From NCBI GenBank assembly GCA_028583405.1, contig CM053253.1:5694296-5758295 (forward strand): a DNA stretch of 64,000 nucleotides. The letters run 5' to 3'. Under the pieces are notes generated by a model, which saw nothing but the letters and a program-made list of their open reading frames with translations, made no database searches and was not told where the DNA came from. Made by a program: the position numbers and the translations under genes. Shown piece by piece: positions 11,761-59,340 of this stretch. This DNA comes from Pogonophryne albipinna. Its lineage: Eukaryota > Chordata > Actinopteri > Perciformes > Artedidraconidae. Position 1 is the first letter of the stretch. The number at the start of each line of letters is the position of its first letter.

Positions 11761-13790
11761 ATACAAATCAAATCAGTCCACAGAAAAACAAGTAGCAGCA
11801 TTATAAAAGTAAGTACACTTTTAAAAGTAATGAAGTAGTAAAATAGTAAAAATTATGTATTGCACAATATTATTTATGCACAGGGTTTTACAGTATCAAG
11901 TAATGCATACAAAAGTAGCAGCCAGTAATAGCAATAGTAAAATACTGCACAAGTGTTATGGCAAATCAGTGGTCCATAGTCCATATTGATCTGTTGGTGG
12001 TCGAGCAACACAATGCTTCCATGTTTGATGGACTGACCCTGTTGAGACTGTCTTTGTGAAGAATGTCTGTGGTCCCATTACTGGAGAGACTTGGCTGCCT
12101 ATAGGCACTAAGGGTAAACGTGGCTGACCAGGAATAACAGCAGCAGTGTGACACTTGCCTTCACACTCTTAGAATAGGAGGAAAAAACAATATATCACCA
12201 TCCATTTTACTCAAGCCGAGTGATGATGGTGGCTGTTCTCGAAAATACATTTCATTCTTGCTCTAGTGAAGTTATCTATGGCTACATCTGTGTTTTCCTA
12301 TCTAGCTCTGGGCACATGTATTACCTTGCTATGAAAACATGAACTCTGATCTGCAGCTTCAATTTCCAATTTCCAAAATCACCTTATGATACAGTCAGTG
12401 AACGTCTGCTGCTCTGACCTGAATTTACTCTGAAAAAGTGAAAAACACGAGTGCCTAAGAAAATTGCTGCTGAAAATATTAATCATGTATCTATTTTGAG
12501 ACACCGCCTCTAATCTAATTTGCATTTCAGAGGCTTCTCGTCGCATGCAAAAACAAAACTGCAGAATTGGTTTAATGGAGTTAATTTGAACACTCCTGCA
12601 TTATTCTATTTGAATGCCTTTGTGGTTTTTCAGTATGTCTGAGTCTCGTATAATTGGAGTGCTGTTGGGTAACTTCTCCTGCAGATAGACATAGCTGTCC
12701 ATGAGTTTGTGTCCTTGTCAGTGATTTATGAGGATTTTTATTGTCGTGAGAGGGAGTTCATGTGCTTTCCTGCTAAAATAGACTGAGTTCTTTTGGGCTC
12801 CTTCACGTGGACGAGCTGGCAGTTGTGCGAGTCACTGTTGATGTAGTTGCTGTTTCACGGAGAGCCTTCAGGGCGGTGAGGGGTTGGCTTTCATCCTGGC
12901 AGATTTAGATGGCACTCTGTAGTATTCAAAGCAGTGATGTAAAGCAGATTTTATTTTGGGTGGATTCAAATGGACGGTGAAATAATTACGTTTTTTTTTG
13001 TACTCCTACAAATTTGATTTGTCGCTACTGTTTTTGCAACCAGCTACATTTAGAAAATCTTCTCAATCATGATATATAACTGTTTTTGTAGACGTTTGTG
13101 ATGGTCAATGTTTTATAAACCAAATAATTGATCCATGAGGTAATTGCATAGTTAAAAACTTCTATTTGCTTGTAAAATAACGCTGCAATTATATATTGGA
13201 TTAATCAATGAATTATTTAAGAGGTCTTAAATGTACATTTTCAAGTTTCATATTTGTATTTCAGAGCCCAGTCTGCTCTGATTGGTTAGCTGGTCGGCAA
13301 AAGTTCCAACAGCCAATATTCACATCTTCAAATTCCTTTTCTCTGTCAAAAAAAATCACAATTAAGCAGCCGAAACCAATGAAGGGTTTTCATGTATTCC
13401 TGATAAAATGACCACTCATCAACTTTTCAATCAATGGGTTTTCTGAAGACTGATTTATTTCAGCACTAAAATGTGAAACTATGTGACCTCAGAAGGTTCA
13501 CAGGTCCTCCCGTGAACTCAACACCAGGCGGTGCGTTCACAGACCTGGCAGAGATCAGACACACGAGGCCTCTGGGTGGAAACAGTTTATTGGGGAGTGT
13601 TGGTGGTCTCTGTTTTGAGTCCACTGGGAGAATGGGTGGGTGGGCCGGGAAGGTCCGCCTGTCTGCGAGGGCAGATGAATGTTGCTGTAGAAACGTGTCC
13701 TGGTGAATGGCTGCCTCTCAGCTGTTTTGGCTTCTCACAAGTATTAGGAAAGAGGGGGGGGGGGATGGTGAGCACTAAACACTACAACCA
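11761..13790. other. Non-coding stretch with no supported gene
   Basis: No exon was recognised. About 13258-13310 carries the CAGAGCCCAGTCTGCTCTGA / TTGGTTAGCTGG motif also present at 57660-57720 and 20755-20800, a fragment of the TTAA-type element described in intron 6. Confidence 0.5.
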
Positions 13791-14280
13791 ATAGAGTGGA
13801 GTGGGAATGAGTCCTAAAATCTGGAAATGAGTTATCATTTCCGGTTACTTTGTTTTGCTCGTAATATCAACTGGTTTCTGAACATGTTTTTGGTCCGATG
13901 CCTGAAATTGTTAACACAAGCAGAAGAGATTTTCTTCTGCAACAGAAAACACGTCAGTAAATACCGGACTCCTACCGCCCACTAAACGCCATGACGCTTA
14001 ATATAGGCCGCCCTTAGCTTAGCAGTAGTAATGTGAAGTCATGGGACCGTGATGTACTTCCTGTATAGCCTAATGTTAGCTTTTTACTTCTGGCGGTTGA
14101 ATTTACGCTTCAAAAATAATAAAGTGGGGTTCATATGTGGGAGATTATGCTGAACAAAACCTGGATATCACAAACGTGTGTTGGAAACAAAGCTTATCTT
14201 CTGCAAAATTCCAAAAGCCAATGAAAAAATCTCGTTGCTTTTAGTCCAGGGACCTTTTGCTGGAAATGCCCCTTACTCCT
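13791..14280 (+). mobile_element. Short inverted-repeat element, copy 2 (3' end degraded)
   Basis: It starts with ATAGAGTGGAGTGGGAATGA and follows copy 1 (9346-10074) through the AAATCTGGAAATGAGTTA and TTTCCGGTT motifs, the AAAACCTGG / TTCTGCAAAATTCCAAAA region and the AGTCCAGGGACC region. The terminal repeat expected near 14280 is missing or unrecognisable. Confidence 0.5.
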
Positions 14281-15589
14281 TTTGACAGAAACAGGAACTA
14301 TCCTAGCTATTCGTAACCAAGGTTTTGAGTCGGTCGCTCAAAACACCAACATCTGGTTACTCAAAACCGATGCAGATTTAGTGTTAAAGGGTTTAATAAC
14401 TCATTGTGTTGGATGGCTGAATAACCCACTCCTACAAGATGGATTGGAAACGGCACTTAATGTGGATGCTGATGATGTAGAAATGGGTAGGGGGGAGGTT
14501 GTTGGGGCTTCTTGTAGAAGAGCGACCAGGCTTTAATACACACACTGACAGCACCTGTCCAGAGACATAAAAGTTAACCTTGTGATGGATACCACCCATC
14601 CAGTACATGCAGCTGAATCTATATGACTTCATGCTCCGACCTTCATGTTGTCATCGAAGCATAAATGAATAATTATTTCAGCAGCAGACATGTCACTTCT
14701 GTGAAGCCATTAGTGCAGATGTACGTGGTTGAAGATGGTTGGTGGTTAGTGCAGGGACAGCAGCACACTCTCTACAGTCTGCTGCAGAAATGTGAGCGGT
14801 GTTTATAGAACAAGCTCGCTCCTCTTTTAGAACAGACCTGTTTAAGAATGAGAAACACACATAAGCTCTCAAGTGGAAATACAATCCTGGGCTTATGAAA
14901 CAATAGTCAGGGATTTGAGCGTATGCAGGGGAGGGTATTACTGGAGACATTTGAACTCCCTCTGCACCTTAAATGCATTAGGATTGGGTTACAGGAGATT
15001 ATTGGGCAGGGCTTTTTTCAAATTATTAGGATGACGATGTTCAGAATTTCTTCTGAGGTCATAAGGTTGGTATGCAGTTTACAATGATAGACGAGGCAAG
15101 AGTACTTTCAATTCTTCGTAGGTTTTTTTTTATATTTGGTCCTTGATTTCATAAGCAGACTTCTAATGGCTGAAATAACTGCCACTTAGCTTCATGAGTA
15201 AGTGAAAATGTCTGATTTATATGGTATAATAAGGGGTATATTCTGACCTCTTCACCAGCCACTGATCATGTAGAAGACATGGAAACATATATTGGGTTAC
15301 ATTAGTAGCGGTTTCTAGACTATAAATTACTCTAAGTCCAATAAAGCAAAAGACACAACCACTAATGTTAGCTTAAACTCTGATAGAGCATTCAAGGTTG
15401 GCATCCACAATGGGAATAGTTAAAGAAGTGTGCTAGTTTTTCAATTAACATGCAGTAACACAAACTGGTAGTTATGTGCATCTTGTCCTTGGAAATAATG
15501 TTACTCCTGGAGGTAAGCTAGTTAGAAGGACATGCAGATAAACACAAATATTTAATAATCCTTACAGTTTTGTTCTTGTATATATGGTT
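14281..15589. other. Non-coding stretch with no supported gene
   Basis: Only incidental short frames are present; no repeat family was recognised by eye. Confidence 0.45.
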
Positions 15590-16270
15590 AAATTCTATTT
15601 AGGAAATAAAACACCGCCATCCAGACTCTTTCGATGCCAAGTATTGCTCAAAATATTACTACATTTAAGGCTTGATTGACCTGTAGAGCCTGGTTACGGT
15701 TGTTCATCTGTTATTGGGACAGTTGTTGTACCGCGGGCGAGTTTAAATGACCGTAACATTTTTTGGAAGATATTTATAGTGTCTGAAAATGCTCTGGCTT
15801 GTATTTGTGTAAGTGCGTGGCATTGCATAGCCAGCGATGTCTCCTCGAGCCTGCGTTAGTTTATGTAGTAGTGTAATTACCGTAAGTAAGTATATATTGG
15901 AAAAGAACACCACCATCCAAATGCTTTTAATGTTAAGTATCGCTCCAAATATTAAACAATTCAAGGCCTGACTGACCTGAAGTGCCTGGTTACGGTCGTT
16001 CATCTGTTATTACGACAGTCGTTGTACTGGACCTTTTTAAGTGACACTGAAAATACACTTGGTAAATCAAATCAAATCAAGTTTTATTTATATAGCACAT
16101 TTTTAAAAACGATTTTTGGTCGAGCCAAAGTGCCGTACATACAATAAAAACACTTTACAGCAAATACAACAGCACAAATAAAAAAAAATGGTAGTATTTG
16201 TGTAAGTGCTTGGCATTGCATAGCCAGCGGTGTCTCCTGTATCCTGCTTTAGTTTACATCTGGAAGAGGA
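15590..16270 (+). repeat. Two-copy tandem duplication (about 296-bp period)
   Basis: The block at about 15590-15870 is repeated from about 15886. Matching landmarks are AACACC(G/A)CCATCCA at 15610 and 15906, CTGGTTACGGT(T/C)GTTCATCT in both, and GGCATTGCATAGCCAGCG in both. The second copy is interrupted at about 16060-16190 by an antisense L2-like LINE tail. The copies have diverged by roughly one base in ten, so the duplication is not recent. Confidence 0.65.
16060..16190 (-). mobile_element. Short L2-like LINE 3' tail
   Basis: The stretch AATCAAATCAAATCAAG followed by TTTTATTTATATAGCAC, then CCAAAGTGCCGTACA, is the reverse complement of the 3' end shared by fish L2-like LINEs (compare 19217, 28790, 32020). 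The short repeated AAATC is the LINE's simple-repeat tail. It interrupts the second unit of the surrounding duplication. Confidence 0.55.
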
Positions 16271-19100
16271 TGGCAGGGAGCTAAGAATAACCCGAGCTTC
16301 TGTTGCTGAAGGGAAAACACTCCTGACCCCCCCCCCCCCTTCAGTCAGCCAGTCATTCAGCCACTACAGCCTCAATTAGGACAATAAAGCAATCAATAAT
16401 ATGACAAAAGACAAAAATGCTGCCATTTCTCCAGACAGGAAGTGGCTTCTTCACAATGGGGCCCTCAGACAGACGGGGCCGCCCCCCTCTCCAGACCCTT
16501 TGGTTCCCCCTCCTCCACACTCCCAAATACTCCATCCTGATGAAATCAGAATCAGAAACGGGTTTATTGCCAAGTTTGGTTACTTTACACATGTGAGGAA
16601 TTGGCCTTGGTGTATACTGTATGGTGCATACATAAACACAGTCAAAGAAGATGCATTGTGAGAAAATAACAAAAGAATAAAACAATTATAAAAAGCTATT
16701 TTAAAACAACATATTATAACATTAAAATAAAGAGAAATATTAACATGAGATATAGATTTGAACTGGTTAACCCCCATAGTTATAACACTCAACCAGTCCT
16801 CTTTTAATTAACATGTATTTATGACAATTGTATTTATTTTTTATTTCTATTTTATTCAATTTTTTTAATTGAATTATCTATTTTAAATAATTTAATACTT
16901 GTTTATTCAGTCCTGTGTTTATTGACTTCTGTTTTAGTTATTTTAAGTTATGTGTTGCTTAGTATTTATCGCTTGGGAAGGGTGTCGTTTTATTTGTATT
17001 TTTGGTTTGTGTGAAAGAAAAGGGCTTTTTAAATGAAGTTTGATTGATACCAACAACTATGTTCAGTGTCATATGAACAAATACTCATAAAATATAGTAG
17101 AATAAATATTAAATATGTGCTGTATTGTTTGGAAAGCTGTGCAGATTAGAAGAGGTAGCTCTGTGGCAGTGTTTGGATGCAGATGAAAGATGTTACAGAC
17201 TGACATCAGACTGAGGATCACTTGCAGTCTGCGCTACAGCTGTTCTCATTTGTATTCTGGCAGAGAGACATCACTCAGTGTGTGCTTCACTCCCAGAGGG
17301 ACGACTGCAGTAGGTTTAGTCTCTGTGCCCCAGCTGGAGGATTGTTTTTGGGATGGGGTACACGGCTGTATTTTAGGGGTCACTACCTGGACCAAGTGCT
17401 GGCTCTCTCCTCAGCGCCCCACCTGCTCGTTCTCCATCCAGACCACCAGGAGGATTCACCCTCCAAAACACACAACCCTCTGGGGCGTGTGAGCCCAGCT
17501 GCATCCTCTCAAACAGCAGCCAGGCCACAAGAGCGATATTTGGGAACAGATTTTAGATACTTATAAGGCTGCACCATTCATTTAAATGTCATTGAAATCG
17601 CAATATTGAAGTGCAATATTCAATTAGCAGGATCTCAATACTTTTTACTTCACTTACTGTACATTTATTTAGTAGCTTCATCAACTGGTTACTTTACATA
17701 ATATTTAACATGCATTAGAAACTAAGATACATTTTTACAAACCACTCAACAGTCTATTTAATAATCAAAAGTACTTCAGTATGAAAACTACAACCTGACC
17801 ATTGTTCGGTATAACTTTTACTTTAAAGTTTATTTTGCTAATAATATTTTTGCAGCTAAGAAGGTAAACACTTTTCTCCCATAAATTATTTCTGGAATAA
17901 TGTAAACATTTTTGCTGAGACGATGCTTGCAGAAGCTCTAAAAGTTTGCACACGACAATAGAAAGCCAGCTTGGAAAACATTTAGTTGCTGTTATACTGC
18001 ATCATGGCATGGGATTAAGAAGCGCGGTTGTTTATAAATTAAACACAAATCGAGGTGTTCTGCTGCTTTGCACCAGTAAAAGTACCTCAGACGTTCCTCT
18101 GAACGCTCCGTCAGCATCTAGAAACCACAAGAGCTACCGCTCGCTCAGCACAATCCCACTGTTAATTGTTTGTTTTTTTACACTGAAGCTTAAATCCTGC
18201 TCACAAACAGGGGCACTTAACCTCAATCTGCACTGACAGGTAATAAAGTCACTGTGATAAAGTCACTGTTGCTTTACTGCAGTTTAAGGGTCTCCTGATG
18301 AGCTGTTAATGGTGTCAGGATGGTCATCTCCTGTCATGAAGTCGTGTTATTGTCTACTTAGCTTCTGCGTTCCCCATGGTGTGAATAAGGGTCGATCCAC
18401 AAGCCCATCGGGGACCTCTCCGGCCCACTTAGGAGACGGTTGCTGTGGCTACGGGACCCGGGGGGAACCGTGTGCATCCATTATGAGAGGCATGTGCAGT
18501 GAGGGGGGGGGGGTTTCAGCCTGGAGGGGGGCTCAGCTGGTCCACACATCTGGATCAGGGAGCCGAGATGTCGCTGTGTTGAGTTCAGTTTCATTCAGAC
18601 ACGACCGCTGTATTCATCTGCCTGTATTGTTTTGTGTTCATTTGTTGTAACTGTGTTCATGCTGCCCTCTTGGCCAGGTCGCTCTTGAAAAAGAGGTTTT
18701 AATCTCAATGAGACTTTTACCTGGTTAAATAAGGATATCTAGAGCAGCCCTGTGTGGAGAGGGGCTTTGAAATATACCCTTTTTATTGCCTCAGAAGTAA
18801 ACGTAATATAGAATCAGAGTTCCTTTATTCGTCACACAGCGGGGACATTTACCATGGCGTTAAAAAATACCTTTATATGAGACATTTGATGGTTATGCAA
18901 TATGGTTGTGTGTGTGTGTGTGTGTGTGCATAAGTCTTGGGTTAACATGTTAGTTACTTTTATCGGTTGCTTTGTAGTATGTGGTTTTTATGTGGAGTCC
19001 AAAACTAATTTCCTTCAGGGCATAGTAAAGTTCACCGTATCGTATTCAGTGATCGTCCCACATTTCTAAATTTGGTGTGATTCAATGCTGTTGGACCTAC
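16271..19100. other. Non-coding stretch with scattered LINE tails
   Basis: No exon was recognised. Short antisense LINE-tail-like sequences occur at about 16545-16610 (GAAACGGGTTTATTGCC) and about 18811-18860 (TCAGAGTTCCTTTATTCGTC). A sense-oriented tail-like segment ending ACCTGGTTAAATAAGG lies at about 18658-18733. A TG repeat lies at about 18905-18928. About 17570-17640 resembles a decayed hAT terminus. Confidence 0.45.
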
Positions 19101-19149
19101 ATTTACACAATTATATTTTTTACTACACACACGCACGCATGCACACACA

Positions 19150-19216
19150 CACATACATACATACATACATACATACATACATACATACATACATACATAC
19201 ATACATACATACATAC
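19150..19216 (+). repeat. CATA tetranucleotide microsatellite
   Basis: About 16 uninterrupted CATA units abut the 3' end of the antisense LINE at 19217. In LINE orientation this is a TGTA-type tail, so the array probably grew from the LINE's terminal repeat. Confidence 0.9.
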
Positions 19217-20062
19217 AATCCAACTTTATTTATATAGCACTTTAAAACCTTCAGACCAAAGTGCTGTACAGAGAGATAAGCTCACACAACATAATATAAT
19301 ACATTTAAAATACAAGATACAAACAAACCAGAATAAACGTAATAATTAAAAAATAAATAACAGCCATATAATAAAAACAATAGACCACTGAAAGCAAATA
19401 AAAGCAACAATCTACTTGTTTCTGAATGCTAAGGAGAAGAGGTGGGTTTTAAGACGGGATTTAAAAGCAGACAGTGTGGGAGCCTGTCTGATGAGCAAGG
19501 GCAGGTCGTTCCACAGTTTAGGGGCGGCAGCAGAGAAAGCACGGTCCCCTCTGCGCTTAGACTTTGTTTTTGGCACCCTCAGGAGCAACTGATCAGCTGA
19601 CCTGAGAGTGCGAGTGGGCGTGTAGCTGTGTAACAGCTCAGAGAGGTAGGGCGGGGCCAGGCCATTGAGGGCTTTAAAAGTAACTAAAAGAGTTTTAAAA
19701 TGAATCCTCAAATGAACGGGCAGCCAGTGGAGCGAAGATAGGATGGGGGAAATGTGCTCGTATTTGCGTGTGCCAGTTAGTAGCCGTGCTGCTGCATTTT
19801 GCACCATCTGCAGGCGAGCAAGGGAGGATGCACTTATCCCCATACATAGTGCATTACAATAATCCAAGCGGGAGGTGACGAAGGCATGGATTACCGTTTC
19901 AAAGAGGTCACTATTTAAAAAAGACTTTATTTTGGCTAGCTGCCTGAGGTGGAAGAAGCTGTTTTTAACAACTGCCTTGATCTGGCTGTCAAGCTTGAGT
20001 TCAGGGTCCATCTTTATCCCAAGATTTGTGATGGTAGGCCTGGTGGAGTGGCCCAGGGATCC

Positions 20063-20068
<6 letters not shown>
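19217..20068 (-). mobile_element. 5'-truncated L2-like non-LTR retrotransposon
   Basis: On the minus strand, an open reading frame for the C-terminal part of a LINE polyprotein is followed by a 3' untranslated region with the ATATAAA / AGTGCTATATAAA-type terminus and a microsatellite tail. The copy is bounded on its 5' side by a TA microsatellite (20067-20122), so it is truncated. About 850 bases remain of an element normally several kilobases long. Confidence 0.8.
19412..20068 (-). pseudogene. C-terminal fragment of a LINE reverse transcriptase protein
   Basis: The minus-strand frame reads through THLGIK-like residues (ITNLGIKMDPELKLDSQIK) and then the family-typical SRLDYCNAL, RLQMVQNAAARLLTGT, LHWLPVHLRI, FKALNGLAPPYLSELL and GDRAFSAAAPKLWNDLPL motifs, ending SFKSRLKTHLFS..RNK with a stop at 19412. 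This order is the region downstream of the reverse transcriptase catalytic core in L2/CR1-group LINEs. No frameshift is visible in the retained part, but endonuclease and catalytic domains are absent. The residues upstream of about 20068 (poly-YI) are only the translated TA repeat. Confidence 0.8.

Positions 20069-20122
<54 letters not shown>
20067..20122 (+). repeat. TA dinucleotide microsatellite
   Basis: About 27 uninterrupted TA units after a short CATA start. It sits exactly at the 5' truncation point of the antisense LINE. Confidence 0.9.
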
Positions 20123-20126
<4 letters not shown>

Positions 20127-20294
20127 TCTCTTTCAGGGTTTGAAGTCTGGGTTATAAATCTCCAAGACACTGCTTACAAAACTGTGAGAAATGTATTGAA
20201 AGAGTCGTTTCCTGGTCATATTGTCAGAAGTCTGTAGGCGTTAACTTTCTATCATTGACCTTTTCTGAACCCATTGAACTCTCATACAGTCCCT

Positions 20295-20880
20295 TAAGGC
20301 CCTGACACACCAAGCAGTCACCAGAGAACTCGCTGACGCCGACTGTTGCGTCGCCGTGTTCTCCTGCGTCTTGGCCATGTGTCGCACTGGAACACACCGC
20401 AAAGACTTCAGCCGAGCACGTACGAACTGCGCATGCGTGAGCGGCAATAACTCTCCTAACCAGCAGGCGGAGGTAGTGTGTATTCGTCAAAAGAGGCAAC
20501 AACCGGAAGACAGAGAAGAAGAACAGACTACGTGATATAAACAAACTACAAATAGCGTGTGCGTTCCATTTTCACTCTCGTCTATCGAAAACATGTTTCG
20601 TGCGGTACTGGAGCTATCAGCCATTGGAGTGTTGCTTGTGGAAGACATTCTCAAGCAACCGTTTCGCTTCTCATGCACTGATTCGCTAGCTGAACAGCCA
20701 ATCAGAGTGATTTCTTTGTCCGACTGCCTGTGGCCGACGCACGGCCGATTCAACATGATTGGTTAGCTGGCCGGCTCTGTTGTGATTGGTCAACTGCTAA
20801 GAGATGTCCCGCCCCTTAGCCTATCACGTACAATATGTTGGAGCGCTAGTCGATATCAGTGTGAGTGTTACATAGTGATT
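20295..20880 (+). mobile_element. Harbinger-like MITE fragment joined to a TTAA-type element fragment
   Basis: About 20298-20320 reads GGCCCTGACACACCAAGC, the terminus of a common fish PIF/Harbinger MITE. The matching opposite end was not found. From about 20755 the sequence GGTTAGCTGGCCGGCTCTGT and then GATTGGTCAACTGCTAAGAG is homologous in reverse complement to 57600-57720. The short frame at 20557-20766 has no recognised domain and is not taken as a gene. Confidence 0.4.
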
Positions 20881-21995
20881 TCACTTTGTTCCGGTAGTAG
20901 GAAACACACAGATTTTAGCCTTTGCAGACCATTTACATGCACTAAAACCTATATAACACACTACAGAAAACCCCAAGCCTATTTCACAAAATATGTATAT
21001 CTGCTCTAGCCTAAAGTCACTCTCTATGTCACTCATGTTGGGAATCTGCAGTCGTTTCCAGATCAGAGTTGCTGCTGCTGGAAGGCGTGAAGGGGTCGAG
21101 CGTCCTGAAAAGCTTAAGCTCTGCATTATCGCATAAAAAGGGAAGTTTCAAAAAATGACATCAGCAATGAAAACAGCTTTGCTCACAGCAACATAATCCC
21201 GGGGTGTGGTGAGCTGAAGGAGATCATCCGAGGTTACAATAACACACGTCCACATGTGGAATAATATGCCATTGATTATTTTAGTAATTTATGTTTCCAT
21301 TTTGCACGAGTCGGAGCTTTTGACAGATATTTCCTCTCTAGAGTATTTCTCTCCCCCCCCCCCTCTTCACTTCCTCAGATCTTTTATAGTAGATGGTGAG
21401 AGGGAAAAGCTGTGGGGGTGGAGGGGAGAGTAAGAGCCATCCTCCCCTGAGCAGGCTAATCCACCCAAGGCCAAAGAGACAGAGATACAAGTTTTATTTC
21501 CTGCCAGCCGTGGCCGATTTCTGCCACAGATACTCTCATCACAAAGCAGTGTGTGTGTGATTCGTTTCTTCATCATATTGAATGGAGAAGCTGGCTGCCA
21601 TATATGATTCTTCTAAAGTGTTTGTCAAATGTTGTTTTTGTCGCCGAAAACGATGACGAAAATCATTCTGATGACCTATTTTTCAAGAGGAAAGCAAGAC
21701 TTCGACAAGATTAAAAACTAGCAATTGAAAATCAGAGCAGTCACACCATTTTTTAAAGTTTGTCCATAGACAAAAATGGAAAATATTTACCAAAAATCAC
21801 TTTTTAAGGCAATATGTTGTTCAACCACCTTCATGTTTCTGTAGCATTAGACAAAGTAGCCTAGCTCCTTGAAATATAAGAAAGAAATATAATTGTACAC
21901 AAGAAAGTAGTCCCATAATACTTAGATGACACAACGTTTAAAAATGCATAACAAAAACAAGTATTTAATTGAAAAAAAAGTGTTCATACATCTGT
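20881..21995. other. Non-coding stretch with no supported gene
   Basis: No exon or complete element was recognised. A C-run lies at about 21353-21364. Confidence 0.45.
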
Positions 21996-22416
21996 GTTCA
22001 TTATAAACTCACTCCTTAGTGAGCGGTGCAGAAATGAGACATAAAACCTGCATATGAGTTGACATTTTACCACTTCTGGTTCAATCGTCTCTAAGTCAGT
22101 ATTAGTAAATACCTCACTAGTGAAAGTTTTTAGCTTCTGTGTGTCGGCGGTTGCTAACAAGTGACTGAATAAGAATACTAAATCTCTTCCCGCCAAAAAT
22201 TAGCCACCTTTAGCTTAGCGGTTGTGACGTGCAGCAATGGTACCGTGATGTAGATCTTTACTATAGATTTTTGCTTCTTGCAATTGCAAAAAAAAAAGTG
22301 AAATGAGGAAATTATCCTGCTGAACAGTAACATAATTATGTGTTTGCCACTTATCTTGTCTTCTGCAATAATCCAAAATGTTATGTAAAGAAAACGTCAT
22401 CACTGCACCACTCTAT
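21996..22416 (+). mobile_element. Short inverted-repeat element, copy 3
   Basis: The right end TCATCACTGCACCACTCTAT (22397-22416) is identical to that of copy 1 at 10074. The left half shows the degraded GGTGCAGAAATGAG, AACCTGCATATGAGTT and ACCACTTCTGGTTCAATCGT motifs seen near 9350-9420. The internal sequence is shorter than in copy 1. Confidence 0.55.
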
Positions 22417-22902
22417 ACACATCAGTATGTTAAGAAGCTGGATAGCAGAACATGTAGGGTCTCCACGATGCAGCTGTGAGCCTCTGGTTGTAAATCACAC
22501 CTCTCAGTGGGGTGGTAATAGTGGTGGTTGTGTTGACAGTGAAAATGAGTGGGTGGGGGTCCAAAACAGCCATGTTCCCCCTCACCGTGTCGAGACCCCG
22601 TCTGTCACTTTGTTTTGACAGAGCTGAACCGCTCCCAAGACGCCTTCTCCACACTGAAAGCCCAAAAAAGCCCGTTTCTGCACGAACACGTCTGCGTTTG
22701 GCCCCGTGCAAAATCTCCATCTGTCCCTCTCCGATTTATGGAGGCGCTTCATGCTCTCTGAGTAACGTGGGAAAGATTGTTGAACGGCTGTTTTTCTAAA
22801 GAGTTTCTTTCAGTTATACGGTGACACATTACAACACATGCTTTAACATGTGTTCTTCAACATGTGTTGCTTTAACAGTTTCTCTTTATTTGTATTTTTC
22901 AG

Positions 22903-59332
<36,430 letters not shown>

Positions 59333-59340
59333 GTGAGTGA

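Noticed and set aside
20557..20766. Short frame beginning MCVPFSLSSIENMFRAVLEL as a possible Harbinger-derived gene
   Set aside because: No recognised domain, crosses the junction of two repeat fragments, and is too short to support.
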